Shown: positions 45,550 through 58,800, numbered from the stretch's first letter. The stretch: 64,000 bases of DNA from Mikania micrantha (GCA_009363875.1 CM018695.1:14604755-14668754); one strand, 5' to 3'. A program made the numbers and translations. The notes: generated by a model not told the origin, from the letters alone.

Positions 45550-46000
45550 TGGGTTAATGGTAGGGGTAAAATGCTTAATTATCATTAACACCAATGTTCT
45601 GTGTGGATTAGTATGTGGTGGGACGGCGTATGGGCGGGTTGTAGGCTCGACTCAGGGGTATGCCCTATATATAAGCATACCGATCTGGATGATACATGTG
45701 ATGTTAATGAGATTAAGGTTGTTATTCGAGGGTTTAACAAATGTTTTGAGTGTACATTAGAACTATAGTGGAATGGAAGTGTATGGTAGGTAAAAATGCT
45801 TAATTATCATTAACAACAGTGTCATAAGCGTATTAGTATGTGGTGGGACGGCGTCTGGGCGGGTTGTAGGCTCGACTCAGGGGTATGCCCTCTATATAAG
45901 CATACGATATGGATATTACATGTGATGTTAATGAGGTTAGGGTCTTTACCGAAAAAGGTTTACAAATCATTTTCAAATACTAAATTATATGAACTCACCA
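45550..46000 (+). repeat. Tandem duplication of a TATA-bearing module, unit A
   Basis: Two units of about 225 bp, each with aatgcttaattatcattaac, tgtggtgggacggcgt, gggcgggttgtaggctcgac and ctatatataagcata-like sequence. Unit B has the same pair at 50730-51140. Confidence 0.8.
45665..45675 (+). promoter_or_regulatory. Candidate LTR TATA box, unit A copy 1
   Basis: ctatatataag, a good match to the plant TATA box, within the duplicated module. The second copy is at 45891-45900 (tctatataag). Promoter activity is inferred from sequence only. Confidence 0.35.
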
Positions 46001-47204
46001 ACCATGTGTTGACTTGGTCTTTTTGCATGACTTCTCAGGTGACGAACAGGTCAATTAAGAAGCTTATGCTTTTGGACTAGGACTTCAGATAGAAGACTTA
46101 GTATTTTTGGACCTGCATACTTTTGGAACATCATTTTACAATTATTTTGTATATCTTGTGCAGAATTGTTCTCACACAGAATTGTTCTCACAGTTCTCAT
46201 AGTTCTGTTTATAATTCATACAAGTTTGTTATCAAAATATAGTTCACACATCACACACATAATACATTACACATATAGATATACATAAACAACCATTTTA
46301 TTACTATCATAGTTTTGTACAACCATAACGAGTTTATATAGACTGCCAAATCCAAGACATTATGACTAGATACCGGGGATCTATTTACATCAAAAACATC
46401 CCCCAAACATCCCACTCTCAACCTATCCGCATGCTGCTGATGATATCTACAATGATGATCCCAAAACATGCACACCCATATGATACCTTACCGTAAAAAG
46501 TACGGTAAACATGCCATCACAATGGCTATAGTCGCCAGTACTATCATCCTCACCTCCATGCTCAATCTCCTCACACCCTCTATCGCTCCCACAGCTCTCT
46601 CCCTCACCATCTCAACATACTGCCAAAATGCAACCATCATAACATGCATCACTGTCCTCCTCATATGCTCCTCAAGAACAACCCGCCAAGTGCGTGTGCC
46701 TGCATCCAGTGCACTCACCTGATCCATCAACATCAAGTGAGAGGTGAGTATCTCCAACACAGTAGTACGTGTGTCCTCCACAGTAGCACAAGACTCTTGT
46801 AACTCTAGGCGAGTCCCCTGAAGATCTATAGTCACCTGGCAAAGCTGTGCCCTAAGCTCCGCCTACTATGAAGACTCTCCTACCTCATGTATGACCCTAG
46901 GCTCATCTCTAGGCGCCAAATGGCATATAGGAGGAAGACCTGTTGTCTTGCGGGCCTGGCCCCGCATTCTTCTGAGTCCATCCTAAACTGGGATCGGCTG
47001 GGGAGGTGGACTCCCTCTCCTGCCTGCAGATGTATCCTCATCCGATACATGAGGATGTCTAGGTGGAGTGTGTGGTACCAGTGGTGGTGTAGCCGGCACC
47101 TGTGGTACTGCGTGAGATGTGGCTGATGATGCCTAAGAAGGATCTGAATCTGATCCAGAACTAGAACTGGGTGTATCGTCCAGGATAACGTATGGAAACC
47201 ACTG

Positions 47205-47237
<33 letters not shown>
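47205..47237. repeat. (TA)n microsatellite
   Basis: A pure alternating TA run inside the Tekay leader region. Confidence 0.9.
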
Positions 47238-47240
<3 letters not shown>

Positions 47241-47594
47241 TTCTCCCTGATTGGCCATCGCTGTATACACAAAAGTTCAAATCAATACCATGATATAAAT
47301 ATTGAATAATAATATTCAATATAAACATGATATGATATCTCTTCCTATCTTAAAGCAACTACTCGTCCTTATAGTTATTAATGTTCTGCTTGAATTAAAT
47401 TAAACTAGAATGCAAACGTGTTACGAATTTCAGTTATGCTGGCCAGTCATAAGTGGAATTCATACCACCTGATTATCCAGGCTTAATTCAAAACAAGTTT
47501 TGTTCGTTTGCTATGTTCGGTGCTCTCTGTGTCACTATTCGAGCCTATGGTTATAGTCTAGGTCTCTAAGTCAACCTAATTCTCTATAACATGT

Positions 47595-47610
47595 GGCTCT
47601 GATACCACCC
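47595..47610 (-). other. Primer-binding site of Tekay-type element
   Basis: The minus strand reads gggtggtatcagagcc immediately after the 5' LTR; tggtatcagagc is the complement of the 3' end of initiator tRNA-Met, the usual primer for minus-strand cDNA. Confidence 0.85.
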
Positions 47611-50600
47611 TGTCACACCCCCACCTCTCGTCATCTGTTGATGATGTCACTGAGAAGATTGCGGAAGCATAGTGGTGATATCTCAGAGATGATGTAACAT
47701 CAGTGCCGGAAACGTCACCGGAACAGTGATCCCTACAGTAACTTGAACAGTAATCAGGTACAAACAATACAAAATTCATTTCATGGCATGTTCATATCAT
47801 ATATCGTTATCAATTTGTGTTATCAAACAGCAAGTTCAGAAACATTTAACAGAAACAAAGTTCAGAACTATGGTTCTTGAGTCAGATAATTATCTGGCAA
47901 TACAGAACCATCATATGATTATCTATTAGGATTTTATTATGTATAGACGTATGTGACGCCTTACAGAACGAAATAACAACAGATGTCGTTATGTGAATGC
48001 TAAACCGACAGATTATTCGTATAGGTGACGATCTGTACGAATAAATCTGAAAGTTTAACGTTTTGAACGATATCCAATAATTAGAAAACAATATTGAAAA
48101 GTATAGTTATCTCCGTGTTCGTATGGGTGACGATTCGAACGAATATGCGCGACGACCGTACGATTCAATTTTAAGCCGTAAATTAATTATTTCTGAAAAT
48201 TTAAAATAAACAGAAGATATTTAGTTAATTTATTAGGAATCATAACCTAAAATAATTTTATAAATTCTATTTTAAAAACCGAGTCGTTTCGTTACGAAAA
48301 CGACGAAGAACCGGCGTTCTACGCGAAACCGAGCAAAACCGAACGAACCCGAACGAAACTGGGTATTTTCACATCATTTAATGTGGCATTCAAAGCCACA
48401 CCAAACACCACCAACCAGCCCTCTCTCTCTAAATTCGGAGCTTTCTCTCTCTAAAAATCTCTCTACCTTCTCTCTAAGATTTCTCACCCATTTCTCCACG
48501 AAATCGACCCATTTTGGTGTCAAAACGACCACCATCACTTGTAGAACCTGAAAGTACAACGGATTTAAACGTTTATCTAGCTGATTCGAGGTAAAGATCT
48601 ATTCTTTGTTCGTTTTTAGGGTTTGAAAACCCTAGTTCAAACCCCTCTTTTGAAACCGGCCAAGCACCCTCAAAACCGTAGGAATCACTACAATGCACAC
48701 CTAATAGAAGTTGAGAACCTGTTTTACATCATAGGTTAGCCATTAGATCGGGTTATAGCTGCCATGGGTGAATGAGTTGAAGACCCGAATGAGCCCTGGT
48801 CAGCTCGTCGAATGAGTCAAGCTGTAGCAGCCATTCGGTCGGCCATGCACCCTCAATCGTCCTGACCCTATTCGACAGCTCCATTCGATCGGGCAAGTGC
48901 CTATTCGGTCGGCCCACTGTTGCTTCGGTCGGCCCAACAGGTCCCATCGGCCCAATGGTCTTTCGCCCTCCTTCCATTCGATCAACATGCATTCGGTTAA
49001 ACCCTATTCGACCGGCTAGACCCCATTCGGACCATGTTCATTCGGGTAAACTAGTTCGGGCAAGATGAGTCGGAATGGGTGTGAGTGCATGCAACTGTGT
49101 ATGGAAAGTGTGAGTTTATATGTGTGTGTGCATGGGAATAACACTAAGGTTTCATTCATGCAAACCAACTTTGGGGAAAATTAGGGTTTTCTAAAAGGAT
49201 ATGGGTTTCTTTATCATGCGAACAACTAAGTAGGGATTTTGATATCCCTTAAATAAACATAGCACACTAGAGGAACCATCAAGAAATCATGAAGTTCCAA
49301 CAATAACCTAAGGTTTGAGTGTTAATTTAACCATTAACACTTCAACTCTAGGAAAATCCATAAAAATATGTAACTAACCTAGATGTTCTATCAATCATCT
49401 AGGCTTAGTTAATCAAAGAACTAAGGAGAAATCGTTTGAAGATCAAAGTCAAACAATAGGCCCGAGGTTGGCCCAATGGGCTTAACTTAAGCCCATCATA
49501 CGTTAAACGTCTTTTCGTTTAAATTAGTTATGTTTTGAATAAATGAAATTAAACTATTAACTTTATTAAATTACATTAAATGAGGTTTTCTAATTCAGTA
49601 ATCTAAAATGAAATAACTTAAGAATGTTTAACTTAAAGTGAGTTAAACTAGAAACGATTTCAATTAAGAACTTGTGATAATGAGTTAAGGGATGTGGGTT
49701 AGTAATGGGTAATAAGTTAGATTAGTTAGATGGAATTTTAGAAACATGCTAGTACATAGGACACTTAGTTGCACCCCGAGAACAAACCCTAGATGCGATT
49801 ATTATAAGGACTTATTGTATACGATTCTTCTTAAAATAACTCAGGTGCTAAAGATACATAGGCAACAATCAAAGAGCGCGCATATTTTTTTGTGGTTCAT
49901 TCGCACGACAACACAGGTGAGTTCATTGCCCCTTTTCTAAACATTTTTGTTTTCAAACGCGGGGCTAAGAAGCATGCGTAAATTATTTTCGCAAGATTAT
50001 ATTTACTTAAATGCTTTTACTTAACATATGTTTTATATGTGGGATTGTATCCTAGATTATGTTTAGGTATACAATATACTGGAATTCAAAGTGAGTTGTT
50101 TATTCATTATGAATAGATAACCGTGTCAAATCAAAAAACTATTTTCAAAGAACTACAGATCTAAATCAAAGAACTATTTTCAAAGGTCTATTTCAAAGAA
50201 CTAAGTACAAAGAACTATTTCAAGGGTCTAACTGGGAAATATCAAAGATAGCATGTGCCATTCTCAGGTTTGAAAGATGTCCTAGCTAGACTGATCGAAT
50301 ATGAGACACATTGTTTGATGATATTTACAGTATTCCCTAACTGTTTTGAGGAACATCTGCGAAATGCTCAAAGATAACATGTGCTAAAGAACTAAAGAAC
50401 TATACGAAACTATGGACGGTCTAAAGAACTATAAAAGCCTATATATCAAAAGAAGTCCTAGCTAGACTGATTGATTATAGGTCACATGTTTGATGAGATT
50501 TACAGATCTCCTTTACTACTAAGAACCCTGATTGCTATACTAGTCTACTCGAGTTGACCAAGGCTCAATCATTAGGTCTTAGATTTTATTAAATGTTTAT

Positions 50601-50729
50601 TTATTTATTTAACTAAGCATTTATTGAACTGTTTCTACAAATGATGTGTTGATCATGATTGTATGATGAACCTAAGGAATCCATAGAGATCCCAAGCTTT
50701 TGTATTTACAGGAACAAAGAACGGAAGAG

Positions 50730-51140
50730 CTAAGTGAGTTATTGATGGGGGTAAAATGCTTAATTATCATTAATAGCACTGCCATATGTGATTTAGTATG
50801 TGGTGGGATGTTGGCTGGGCGGGCGGAAAGTTCGACCTACATATGCCCTATATATAAGCATACCGAATTGGATATTGTAGGTGGTGTTAATAAGATTAAG
50901 GTTGTTACTTGAGAGTCTAACAAACGTGTTATCTATAGGAAGAACTATGGTGTGATGTAAATGAAGGATAGGTAAAAATGCCTAATTATCATTAACAACA
51001 ATGTCCTATGTGGTGGGATGGCGTCTAGGCGGGTTGTAGGCTCGACCCTTTCGTATGCCCTATATATAAGCATACCGAACTGGATATTACAGGTGAAGTT
51101 AATGAGGTTAGGGTTTTTACCGAAAAAGGGTTACAAAACT
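50730..51140 (+). repeat. Tandem duplication of the TATA-bearing module, unit B
   Basis: Two copies of the module found at 45550-46000, with tatgtggtgggat, gggcggg and atgccctatatataagcat in each. Confidence 0.75.
50848..50858 (+). promoter_or_regulatory. Candidate LTR TATA box, unit B copy 1
   Basis: ctatatataag in the first module of unit B; a second identical box is at 51060-51070. Activity is inferred. Confidence 0.35.
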
Positions 51141-54100
51141 ACTTTTCAAATACTAAACTATATGAACTCACCAACCATGTGTTGACTTGATCTTTTTGCA
51201 TGACTTCTCAGGTGACGAACAGGTCAATTAAGAAGTTATTGCTTTTGGACTAGGACTTCAGATAGAAGACTTAGTATTTTTGGACCTGCATATTCTTGGG
51301 AACATCATTATACAATATATTTTGTATATCTTGTTTAGATACATACAAGATAGTAAACTTATGATGTTGATGGTAGATTTACATTGTTAAATTATAAACC
51401 ATACTCATGTAATTTAACTTTGTAATTCTACTCTATTTAGCATTTCTCATTTATATCATGTGCAATGTAAACAATCTGATCATCACGATTATCATTCACG
51501 ATATCGCGCCCCGGGAGCCTTCCACCCGACGGGAAATCCGATCCAACCCCGTCGGCTCGGGGTGTGACTTACTTGATCCGACATCATAGCACACAGATTA
51601 ACTTAAAGTAAATATATTACAAGGATCGCCATTACAATCAACAGTACAGTTTACAAACTAAGTTTATTACATGACTAATTTATTTCATTACAATTATTTA
51701 TATAAAGTGCGTCCTCACCCGACAGTCACTGTCTCCCTGCAAAAAGGTTTAAATTTAAAACGTCAGCACAAAGCTGGTGAGTTCGTAAAGTTCATGTTCA
51801 ACAATATGATATGCAATACAAGTTCTCACAAAGTTTAGTTCAAGATAACCATGGGACCCGTATCTAGTTCCTTTCGGACATTCTGTTCTTGTTCTATAAG
51901 ATACTACCCGTCGGTAACATCTTAATGCCTCATTGTCTTAATGTCTATCACTACATTAAGAAGTTCTGGAAACATATAACAAACATTTACACCAAGGGGA
52001 GTTGCAGCTCCCGGCAAATGGGTTGTCAGCCGATAGTACTATCATTTTTTTCTGTTCGGCCCCACATGGGTTCACTAGATACAGTTCATAAATGAGGACT
52101 TATAAGTTCTGTGATAGTATTCTGTTCTACAGGCAAAATCCCATGAAATCCACAAGTTCTCAACAATCGCATGAAATCACGCAGATAACAGTGATACATA
52201 TCCTATAGTTCTAAAAAGTTCCACATTAAGACCCCGGTGTCTATAAAACATTAAAAAGAAAAGGGGGTTGTACGAAACTCACCTTGCATTTCAAAGATTA
52301 ATCAAACTAATCACCTACATTGTCATAATCAAATGGTTTAAACCATTATAATCATGGGTATGATTTCATGCAAACCGGGCATTACAATGGATCAAAACAA
52401 GGATTTACCCGTTAAAACATCGTGTTCTTCGTTTATAATCAATCCTAGCCATCATCTAGGCAATAATCAACAACCCTAACTATATCATTACGGTCAAAAT
52501 CAAGATCTAATCAATCAAAATCAAACTAGAAGGTTAAAACGAATCATTACCCGTTCGAATGGATTTTCGACTTTAAAACAACGATCAGAACTTGTAAACA
52601 CGTTCCCTGGTGCGATCCACACAATCTGATGGTCTTAGAACTGAGATTTGATGGTGAGATGGATGAGTTTTTCGTCTGGTGTGCGTTTGAGTTCGAGAAA
52701 TGTAACAAAAATAATTTCTGCATGAAATCTGATGAAGAAATCTGATCCATTGCACCGCCTCATCCATCGTGTACCACGAAGAGAAGCCAAGAAAGGCTTC
52801 GCGTACCGCGAAGAAATCAGATATTTTGGTCTATCGCGTACCGCTAAGAGCCCTTAACCCATCCTTGGCGTACCGCGACGACCCCAAAAGTTCAATACTT
52901 AGAAATTTTTCTTCGTTTTTCGATTCCGGACAATCCAGAACTGCGTTTTGTACACGGTTTTCACCCACGTTCATCATTTCTCGCATACTATCAGCCTGTA
53001 GTAATTTCAGTCGTCAAATCAACGTGGATTTTTAGAACGACCAAATGTGCTCATGTCGTTCATGACGTAATTCTCAACTGCAATTGTCACATTAAGTGAG
53101 TAAACTCGTCTGGAAGGTGTATGGTTCGAAAAAGAGATGTTTAAAACCGGTTAAACTTCGGTTTTTGTCGGGTTTGGAGAAAACCCTAAAAACCGAACCT
53201 TGTTAGCTCGATATACCTTCGTTTCAGTCGTTTTCAAGCCCGATCTCTTGTACTTTCGGGTGAGAAATGTCGAGAGCTTTGATTTGATAGCTTATATGAA
53301 CGATTTGGTCAAGAATTGAGGGAGTTATGGTAGTTTTTGTGGTGTTTTTCTAGTTTGAGAGAGAGGTTCCAAAATTTATGAGAGAGAGAGGTGTGTGGGC
53401 TGCCATAAGTGAAGGAGATGAACCAAGATAAGGGTTTTTATACCCTGAATAGTTTCTCGCGTTTTGGTCTCGCTCGGTGTCGGTTTCGCGTATTTGTACG
53501 TACGCGCTGTTACGGTTGCGTAGTTAGATAATTGAACATGTAATTTAGGTTTCTTGGTTTATTTCGATGAGTTTCAAAATTGTAAATGTAAAATATTGCG
53601 TTTTACTTATTTTTACAGTTCGTAATCGTTTATTTTCACGGTTTCGTCAGAAAACGTATCTTACGCGCGTTTTCGTACAGAGCGCCAACTATACAATTAC
53701 GATCGTACGTTTCAATTTCTGATTTTGTTTTCTATTTTTCAGTTGCCGTTCAGAATGTTAAACTCACAGATATGTTTATGTGAATCGTTACCCACGCAAA
53801 CACTCTGTCAGTTCATCGTTCGTAAACGATACTGAACTGTTGTTTAAATTGTACTTTCTGACTAACAGACTCCACTAATCGATACTGTTTTTACAATGTT
53901 ATGAATAGTTTTCACATTGTTTTCTCACTGATTTGTCGGCCATCTGATTCCTGTTATATGTGGATATCAGATCGCAACCGATTTGTTTTTGCCATTTGTT
54001 TTCACCCCTGTTATTTCTCGTAATTTGTTGTATTTCTGTACTTGAATTTTCATTCTAATACATACAACTGATGTACTGTTCTATAGCCCTGTTTTCACCC

Positions 54101-54232
54101 AACTGTTTATCAAATAGTTATTCACGTATAGTCATACACATATAGTTATCTACACATAGTTATTTACACATAGTAATGGTGTAAGTACACATACCGTACG
54201 GATTGCCAGACGGTCTGGTACTAGTTGTCACA

Positions 54233-55194
54233 GAAATTAAGGCTCCACTTACTTTTCACCCAATCCACTATTGTTTTGAAAATGTCACCACGTTTTTCAC
54301 CAACCGATCATTGCATGATCCAAATTCTGGTTGATGAAAAAGTTTATTTAATGGTTACTTGTAAGTAACAACTAGCGGTAACTAAGACTTAGTGGTTGTC
54401 TCTAGGTCAACTTGAGTTTACTAGTGGTATCTGTCTATATCATCCCACATATGGCCCAAAATCAAGCATGTCACTCAAGGACTTCTTGAATTAAGAGACT
54501 TTTTGACCGTTATTGACTTTAATTGACTATTCGCACATGGTCTTGATCTATATTTGACTGATAACCACTCTAGAACGTTCTGTATTGTTTTGAAACTAAA
54601 GTATATCAAAATGTTCGTAAGTATCACATACACGATAAGAAACACCATATGAGATGCCAAATGAAATTCCACAGGAATACCATAGAAGCATGCAATGATA
54701 ATTTGAAAGCATAACAAAATTATAATCATAAGAAAATAAGTTGGCATGCTTCTCAGCCCCATAGTTTATAAAACAAAACAATTAAAAAGGGGCAATGAAC
54801 TCACCTGATTGTGTTGGATTGTTAACTTGTAATGAGATATGCGTTCTCATTGTTTGTTTGTATGTTGTATTCAAAGACCCTGTGTATCATTTGTCTGTGT
54901 TCATAACTATGATTCATTGAATTCATCGTTTCGTGCATGTTTGTTTTAGTTTGTTACTCAAACCACGTTCTCACCAAATTAGCTAACGTGAATTGGAAGT
55001 ATGTTGCCAAACCTTTGTGCACGATTACATTATAATTAGAGTTTGGCCAAATTTAAAAGAGTGTTAATTGTTTTAAATAAGTTTGAGTAGCCCAACATCT
55101 TCCTAATGTCAACCCATGCAAAGGTGGAAACATATACACGTCCATGCATGCATACATACATGCACGTTTAAACATGTAAATGAACCTATGAAAA
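54233..55194. other. Flank of the solo LTR, possible older LTR relic
   Basis: Contains cttctcagccccatag followed by ggcaatgaactcacctg at 54745-54805, a landmark pair also present in units A and B and in the solo LTR. This suggests that the solo LTR landed in an older relative. No ends were found and no gene is supported. Confidence 0.4.
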
Positions 55195-55790
55195 ATAAAC
55201 GCCACCTAAGTATTGCATCAAAGGCTAACAATCTTGATGTTGCGTTTGATGATGCAACTTTGGTACAAAAATTCTTAATTTCAGTTCATGAACAATTTTT
55301 GAAAATGGTCGCATCAATAGAGCAATAAATGGATTTAGATACCATATCATTTGATGAAACAATCGGAAGATAGAAAACCTATGAAGAATGTATGCATCCT
55401 AAGGAACACAAACAAACTGACCAGTCAAACAAGTTATTGTTTACTCGTCATGAAGGAAGGAAGATACATAGAGATAATTTTAGACACAATAATAATAAAG
55501 GAAGATTTCAACAAGGATATAGATGAAAATATGGAATAAACAATTATCAACAAATAGGAGAAAGATACGCCTCTTATAAGTAAAGACGGATCGATAATGA
55601 ACCATAAAGGAATGATGGTGAGCAATGCACAAATGATTCAAAAGATAGGTCTCAAGTGTAGTGTTACCGATGTAATAAACTTGGACATTATGCTTATGTA
55701 TGTCCAAATAAACATAAAAAAATAATTCACTCTTAGTTTAAGCGGAAGATGAAGAACCTACTCTCTTGGTGACTACTTGTTTAAACAAAT
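55195..55790 (+). pseudogene. Copia gag relic
   Basis: Frames joined across stops read ASKANNLDVAFDDATLVQKF, then SVHEQFLKMVASIEQ and LDTISFDETIGR, the Copia gag pattern also seen in the element at 13588-14589, and then a zinc knuckle CYRCNKLGHYAYVC. Several stops and at least one frameshift break it. No LTRs or pol are recognised nearby. Confidence 0.75.
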
Positions 55791-55814
55791 AAGAATTGAC
55801 AAAAACTTGATCGT

Positions 55815-58800
55815 GTGTGACACCCAAATCCATTACACGATCACACGTGTCAAAATCCAATCCCAATTAAGTTTTAAACTTAACATTATACAAAACATTC
55901 AATACGGAAGCGTGAAAGTAACTATATTTGTTACATGTATGTTGAGTTTCTATGTACATCACAAAATCATCGTAAGTTAAACCTGACGACCAAAATTTAC
56001 ATAACGTTTGATCTTCACAAAATACGCGCCTGATCATAAGCTTCAATGCACATCTATTTTTGATCTGCAACACAATTAGCTCATATGAACTAAGTAATTT
56101 ACTCATTCGAAGCTCCGAACATATTTCAGGACAGGGAAATGAAATTTGGCCCGAAAAAACACTAGTTGGAGTATTTTACTCCAGCCGACGTATAATACAC
56201 CCCCTGTATTTCAGCATATACAGAAGAGTATGGCGTAATATACTCCCCGAATGGCGTATTTTATCCCATCTTACATAAAATACTCTAGACCTGACAATTT
56301 GACTATTCTCAATTTCTATACAACCCCTAATTATTTCCGACCTTTCATTTGTTTCCATTTCCACCTAGATCAAATTGAAACACATATAATTCATGTTTCA
56401 CATATCCATAAAATCAAATTACTCACAGTCATTTATTAACTTCAACTTGGAGTTCAACAATTCTGACTATATAACGGGTCAAAATCACTCAAATGCACAC
56501 CAAGCTTTTGTTATGATGTTCTCACTCAAGTATTTCTATCATAACTTTACCATATTACTATCACACTCTAGTGGTTAGTATTCAATCATTGTTACAATGT
56601 TCTTACTCAAGTTCTTCCATCATAACATTACAATCTTACTACCGCACTTTAATGATTAGTATTCGACCATCGTTATGATGTTCTCACTCAAGTTCTTCCA
56701 CCATAACATTACGATCTTACTTCCTCACTCTAGTTGTTAGTATTCAACCATTGTTATTAGGTTCTCACTCAAGTTCTTCCACCATAACATTATAACCTTA
56801 CTACCACACTCTAGCGGTGGTATTCAACAATAAGTTATACTATGATGTTCTTACCAAAGTCCTTCCATCATACATTTCGATTACAATTCAAACTACAAGT
56901 TTATCATAATTTTCAAAAGTTAATACTATGGTATTCACCTACCGGTACTTCTAATATAGTTTTACTTAACTATTTGAAATTCAAATTCATTATCAACAAA
57001 TCAATGCCATAAATAGCATGATATATCAAATTGACCAACAATCCAATTAACACAAACCAATGAATTCACCTATGAAGTTAATCAAACTTCAAATAGTAGA
57101 CTAAATGTACTACATATATATGGTGTTTAATAAGTTGGGTAACTTACCTTAGCACTATAATTATAGATTAACAATTGGTGTTTTGCCTTGTCTCTGCTTT
57201 TCCTGTGAACTTCCGCTACCACCACCTTAATTAACAACATATCCAGTTCTCTTAACTACAATTCTGGTTAAGATTGACATAGGCTCCCCCCAAATTAACC
57301 CAATTGATATCATTTTCTTATATGTTCATGATAATAATCAATTTAAACTAAATACATATTTTAACTGACCAATATGATCAAACGTCGAACTATTGGCATT
57401 TCAAAAAGCACCGGGTAATTAGAAATATTTTACACACCACAACCCGATTTTCAAAACATTTCCAATTACCAAAGTTTCATTCTATATTCATCAATTCATG
57501 GAATTTTGTTTAAACAAATAAATATCCAAAATTTTAAGAATAATATTGTCATTGAAATCAGCAATTTAAATCAAGAACAATTTTTAAATTACCAAGTTCT
57601 TGGGAACTTTCATACAAATAATTAGCTTCTTAGTATCATCATAAACATGAAATTCAAGGTTTCTTTGTATTGTCTACATGATTTCTAATATCATACATGC
57701 TTAAGAACCTATATAAACTACTAAAAATTTCTATAAATTTCGGGTTTCGTATTCAAACCCACCAACATCCATAAAGCCCACAAATTTCTTAACCAGAACT
57801 CTTCAAATTACTTACATGTGGGTCTAGATTAACAAGAAGAGGCTCAATTTATGCTTGCATGAACGTTTCAAGCAGTAATGATGCCAATTTGCGAGAGATT
57901 AAAAGATTCTTCATGTGGGTTTTTCCTTGATCATCAACTAAGCCAAAAAAAGAGAGATGAATTTTGACCACGTGAAATTCTCATTTCTCTTAAGTAAGCA
58001 AGTTTGGGTAATTGGGAATTATAGTCCCTTAATTTTATATGGCACATAATTATGTTAACTAACTTAGTTATTTAGTTATAATACTAACTCCATTTAAACA
58101 TCAATCAAATAAATTTTAAATTCAAGTTTTCATCGGATAAATTTGTACTATTAAAATAATTTCGAAAAGGGTCGTTAGTCACGTGATACAAGTGTGATTA
58201 AGGCTGGAAAAACGGGGCTTAACGGGTTTTAACAGGTTTCAGACGACACGATTAATGCAAATGTAAACATGAAAATGACTTGTTTAACACTTGGTTTGGT
58301 GATTTAATCATGACAGTTCTATATTTTATGTAACAAAGAGACGTTGGGGAAGAATGTAAGTTCTCAAACAAATGAAGGGCCACCGATTTTAATACCGCCT
58401 AGGGTCCTCAAATTGTTTGAGCTGGCTGTGCCAAGAAGTGGTAGATGTTGATTCGATTCCTTTGATTATAAACATACATACAAAATCAGTAAATAGAATA
58501 TCGATTAGATGAAACCTGTGAATCCAGTAAAAGTGTTGTTGATTCATGACATGTTTCTTGACAGCACCAGATCGAATGGGTTCCCGTTTAGGATGTACGG
58601 TTAGGATGAAATTGAGTGAAGAGACTAGAGAGGTAATCCAGAGGGTTAGGGTTTCGGTTGTGATGTTAATATTATGTCCATCATATAATTACCTATCTAG
58701 ATGGGTATTTAATTAATTGATCAATTATATAAATAATTATAAGGGCCACATAGTAAATATAATTCAGTCTAACAATAGAGGGCGGAGGAGTTGGAACAGG

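Larger units (their letters stand above)
42248..46160 (+). repeat. LTR-like unit A nested in Tekay gag
   Basis: Begins tgtaacatctgtgccgg and runs in parallel with unit B (47693-51568) for about 3.9 kb, but stops about 270 bp short of the right end of B. Contents in order: cacgtaa words, a CT-rich ctctctct patch, the ttcgg-word block (43330-43690), a caaagaacta tandem array (44755-45045), and a duplicated TATA-bearing module. Frames inside it (for example 43032-43475) look like by-products. Left 5-bp flank is ttgcc; no TSD was found. Confidence 0.7.
46161..47610 (-). pseudogene. Tekay leader and gag-like N-terminal region
   Basis: Minus-strand fragments contain proline- and serine-rich sequence (VPHTPPRHPHVSDEDTSAGR), then PRDEPRVIHEVGESS, then an alpha-helical frame (46488-46835) with VTIDLQGTRLELQES. 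This resembles the N-terminal ORF of Tekay-type elements in my recollection. Stops and a (TA)n run (47205-47237) break it. The primer-binding site is at the right end. Confidence 0.55.
47693..51568 (+). repeat. LTR-like unit B nested in the Tekay 5' LTR
   Basis: Begins tgtaacatcagtgccgg and ends ggctcggggtgtgac. Similar along its length to unit A and, in reversed orientation, to parts of the solo LTR-like unit (whose left end is tgtcaaaccccgagcc). It interrupts the Tekay 5' LTR at agatga. No TSD is present: its right end merges with the host LTR through the shared ggtgtgac, so the joint may come from recombination and not simple insertion. Confidence 0.72.
35818..53091 (-). mobile_element. 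Tekay-type Ty3/gypsy chromovirus, disabled, with nested insertions
   Basis: Bounded by the TSD ttaag (35813-35817 and 53092-53096). The 3' LTR is 35818-37931 and the 5' LTR 47611-53091 (interrupted). A primer-binding site (ggtggtatcagagcc; complement at 47595-47609) lies beside the 5' LTR and a purine tract (aggaggagac) beside the 3' LTR. On the minus strand the order is leader/gag, protease, RT, RNase H, integrase and chromodomain-like C-terminus, the Ty3/gypsy order. The C-terminal VKVRWNSQRGPEYMWERED is typical of Tekay elements. Multiple stops and a mutated RT active site make it inert. Two 3.9-kb LTR-like units are inserted, at 42248 and 47693. Confidence 0.88.
47611..53091 (-). repeat. 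5' LTR of Tekay-type element, interrupted
   Basis: The pieces 47611-47692 and 51569-53091 align to the two parts of the 3' LTR on either side of agatgaggtgtgac. The intervening 47693-51568 is a different LTR-like unit in the opposite orientation. Confidence 0.8.
33349..54232 (-). mobile_element. Solo LTR-like unit split by a Tekay-type element
   Basis: The left end tgtcaaaccccgagcc and the right end ctagttgtcaca give TG...CA termini, with the 5-bp TSD gaaat on both outer sides (33344-33348 and 54233-54237). Removing the Tekay element (35818-53091 with one TSD copy) leaves about 3.6 kb, close to the 3.8-kb LTR at 59856. Shared landmarks in the same order as that LTR include gttggtgagt...cataag, gaactcac, a word block, and tgaatcgt-acccacgc. 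The absence of an internal region suggests a solo LTR. Orientation is taken from the related LTR at 59856. Confidence 0.75.

Noticed and set aside
46488..46835. Possible independent host gene
   Set aside because: It lies between the primer-binding site and gag of the Tekay element in the same orientation and looks like the element's N-terminal frame.
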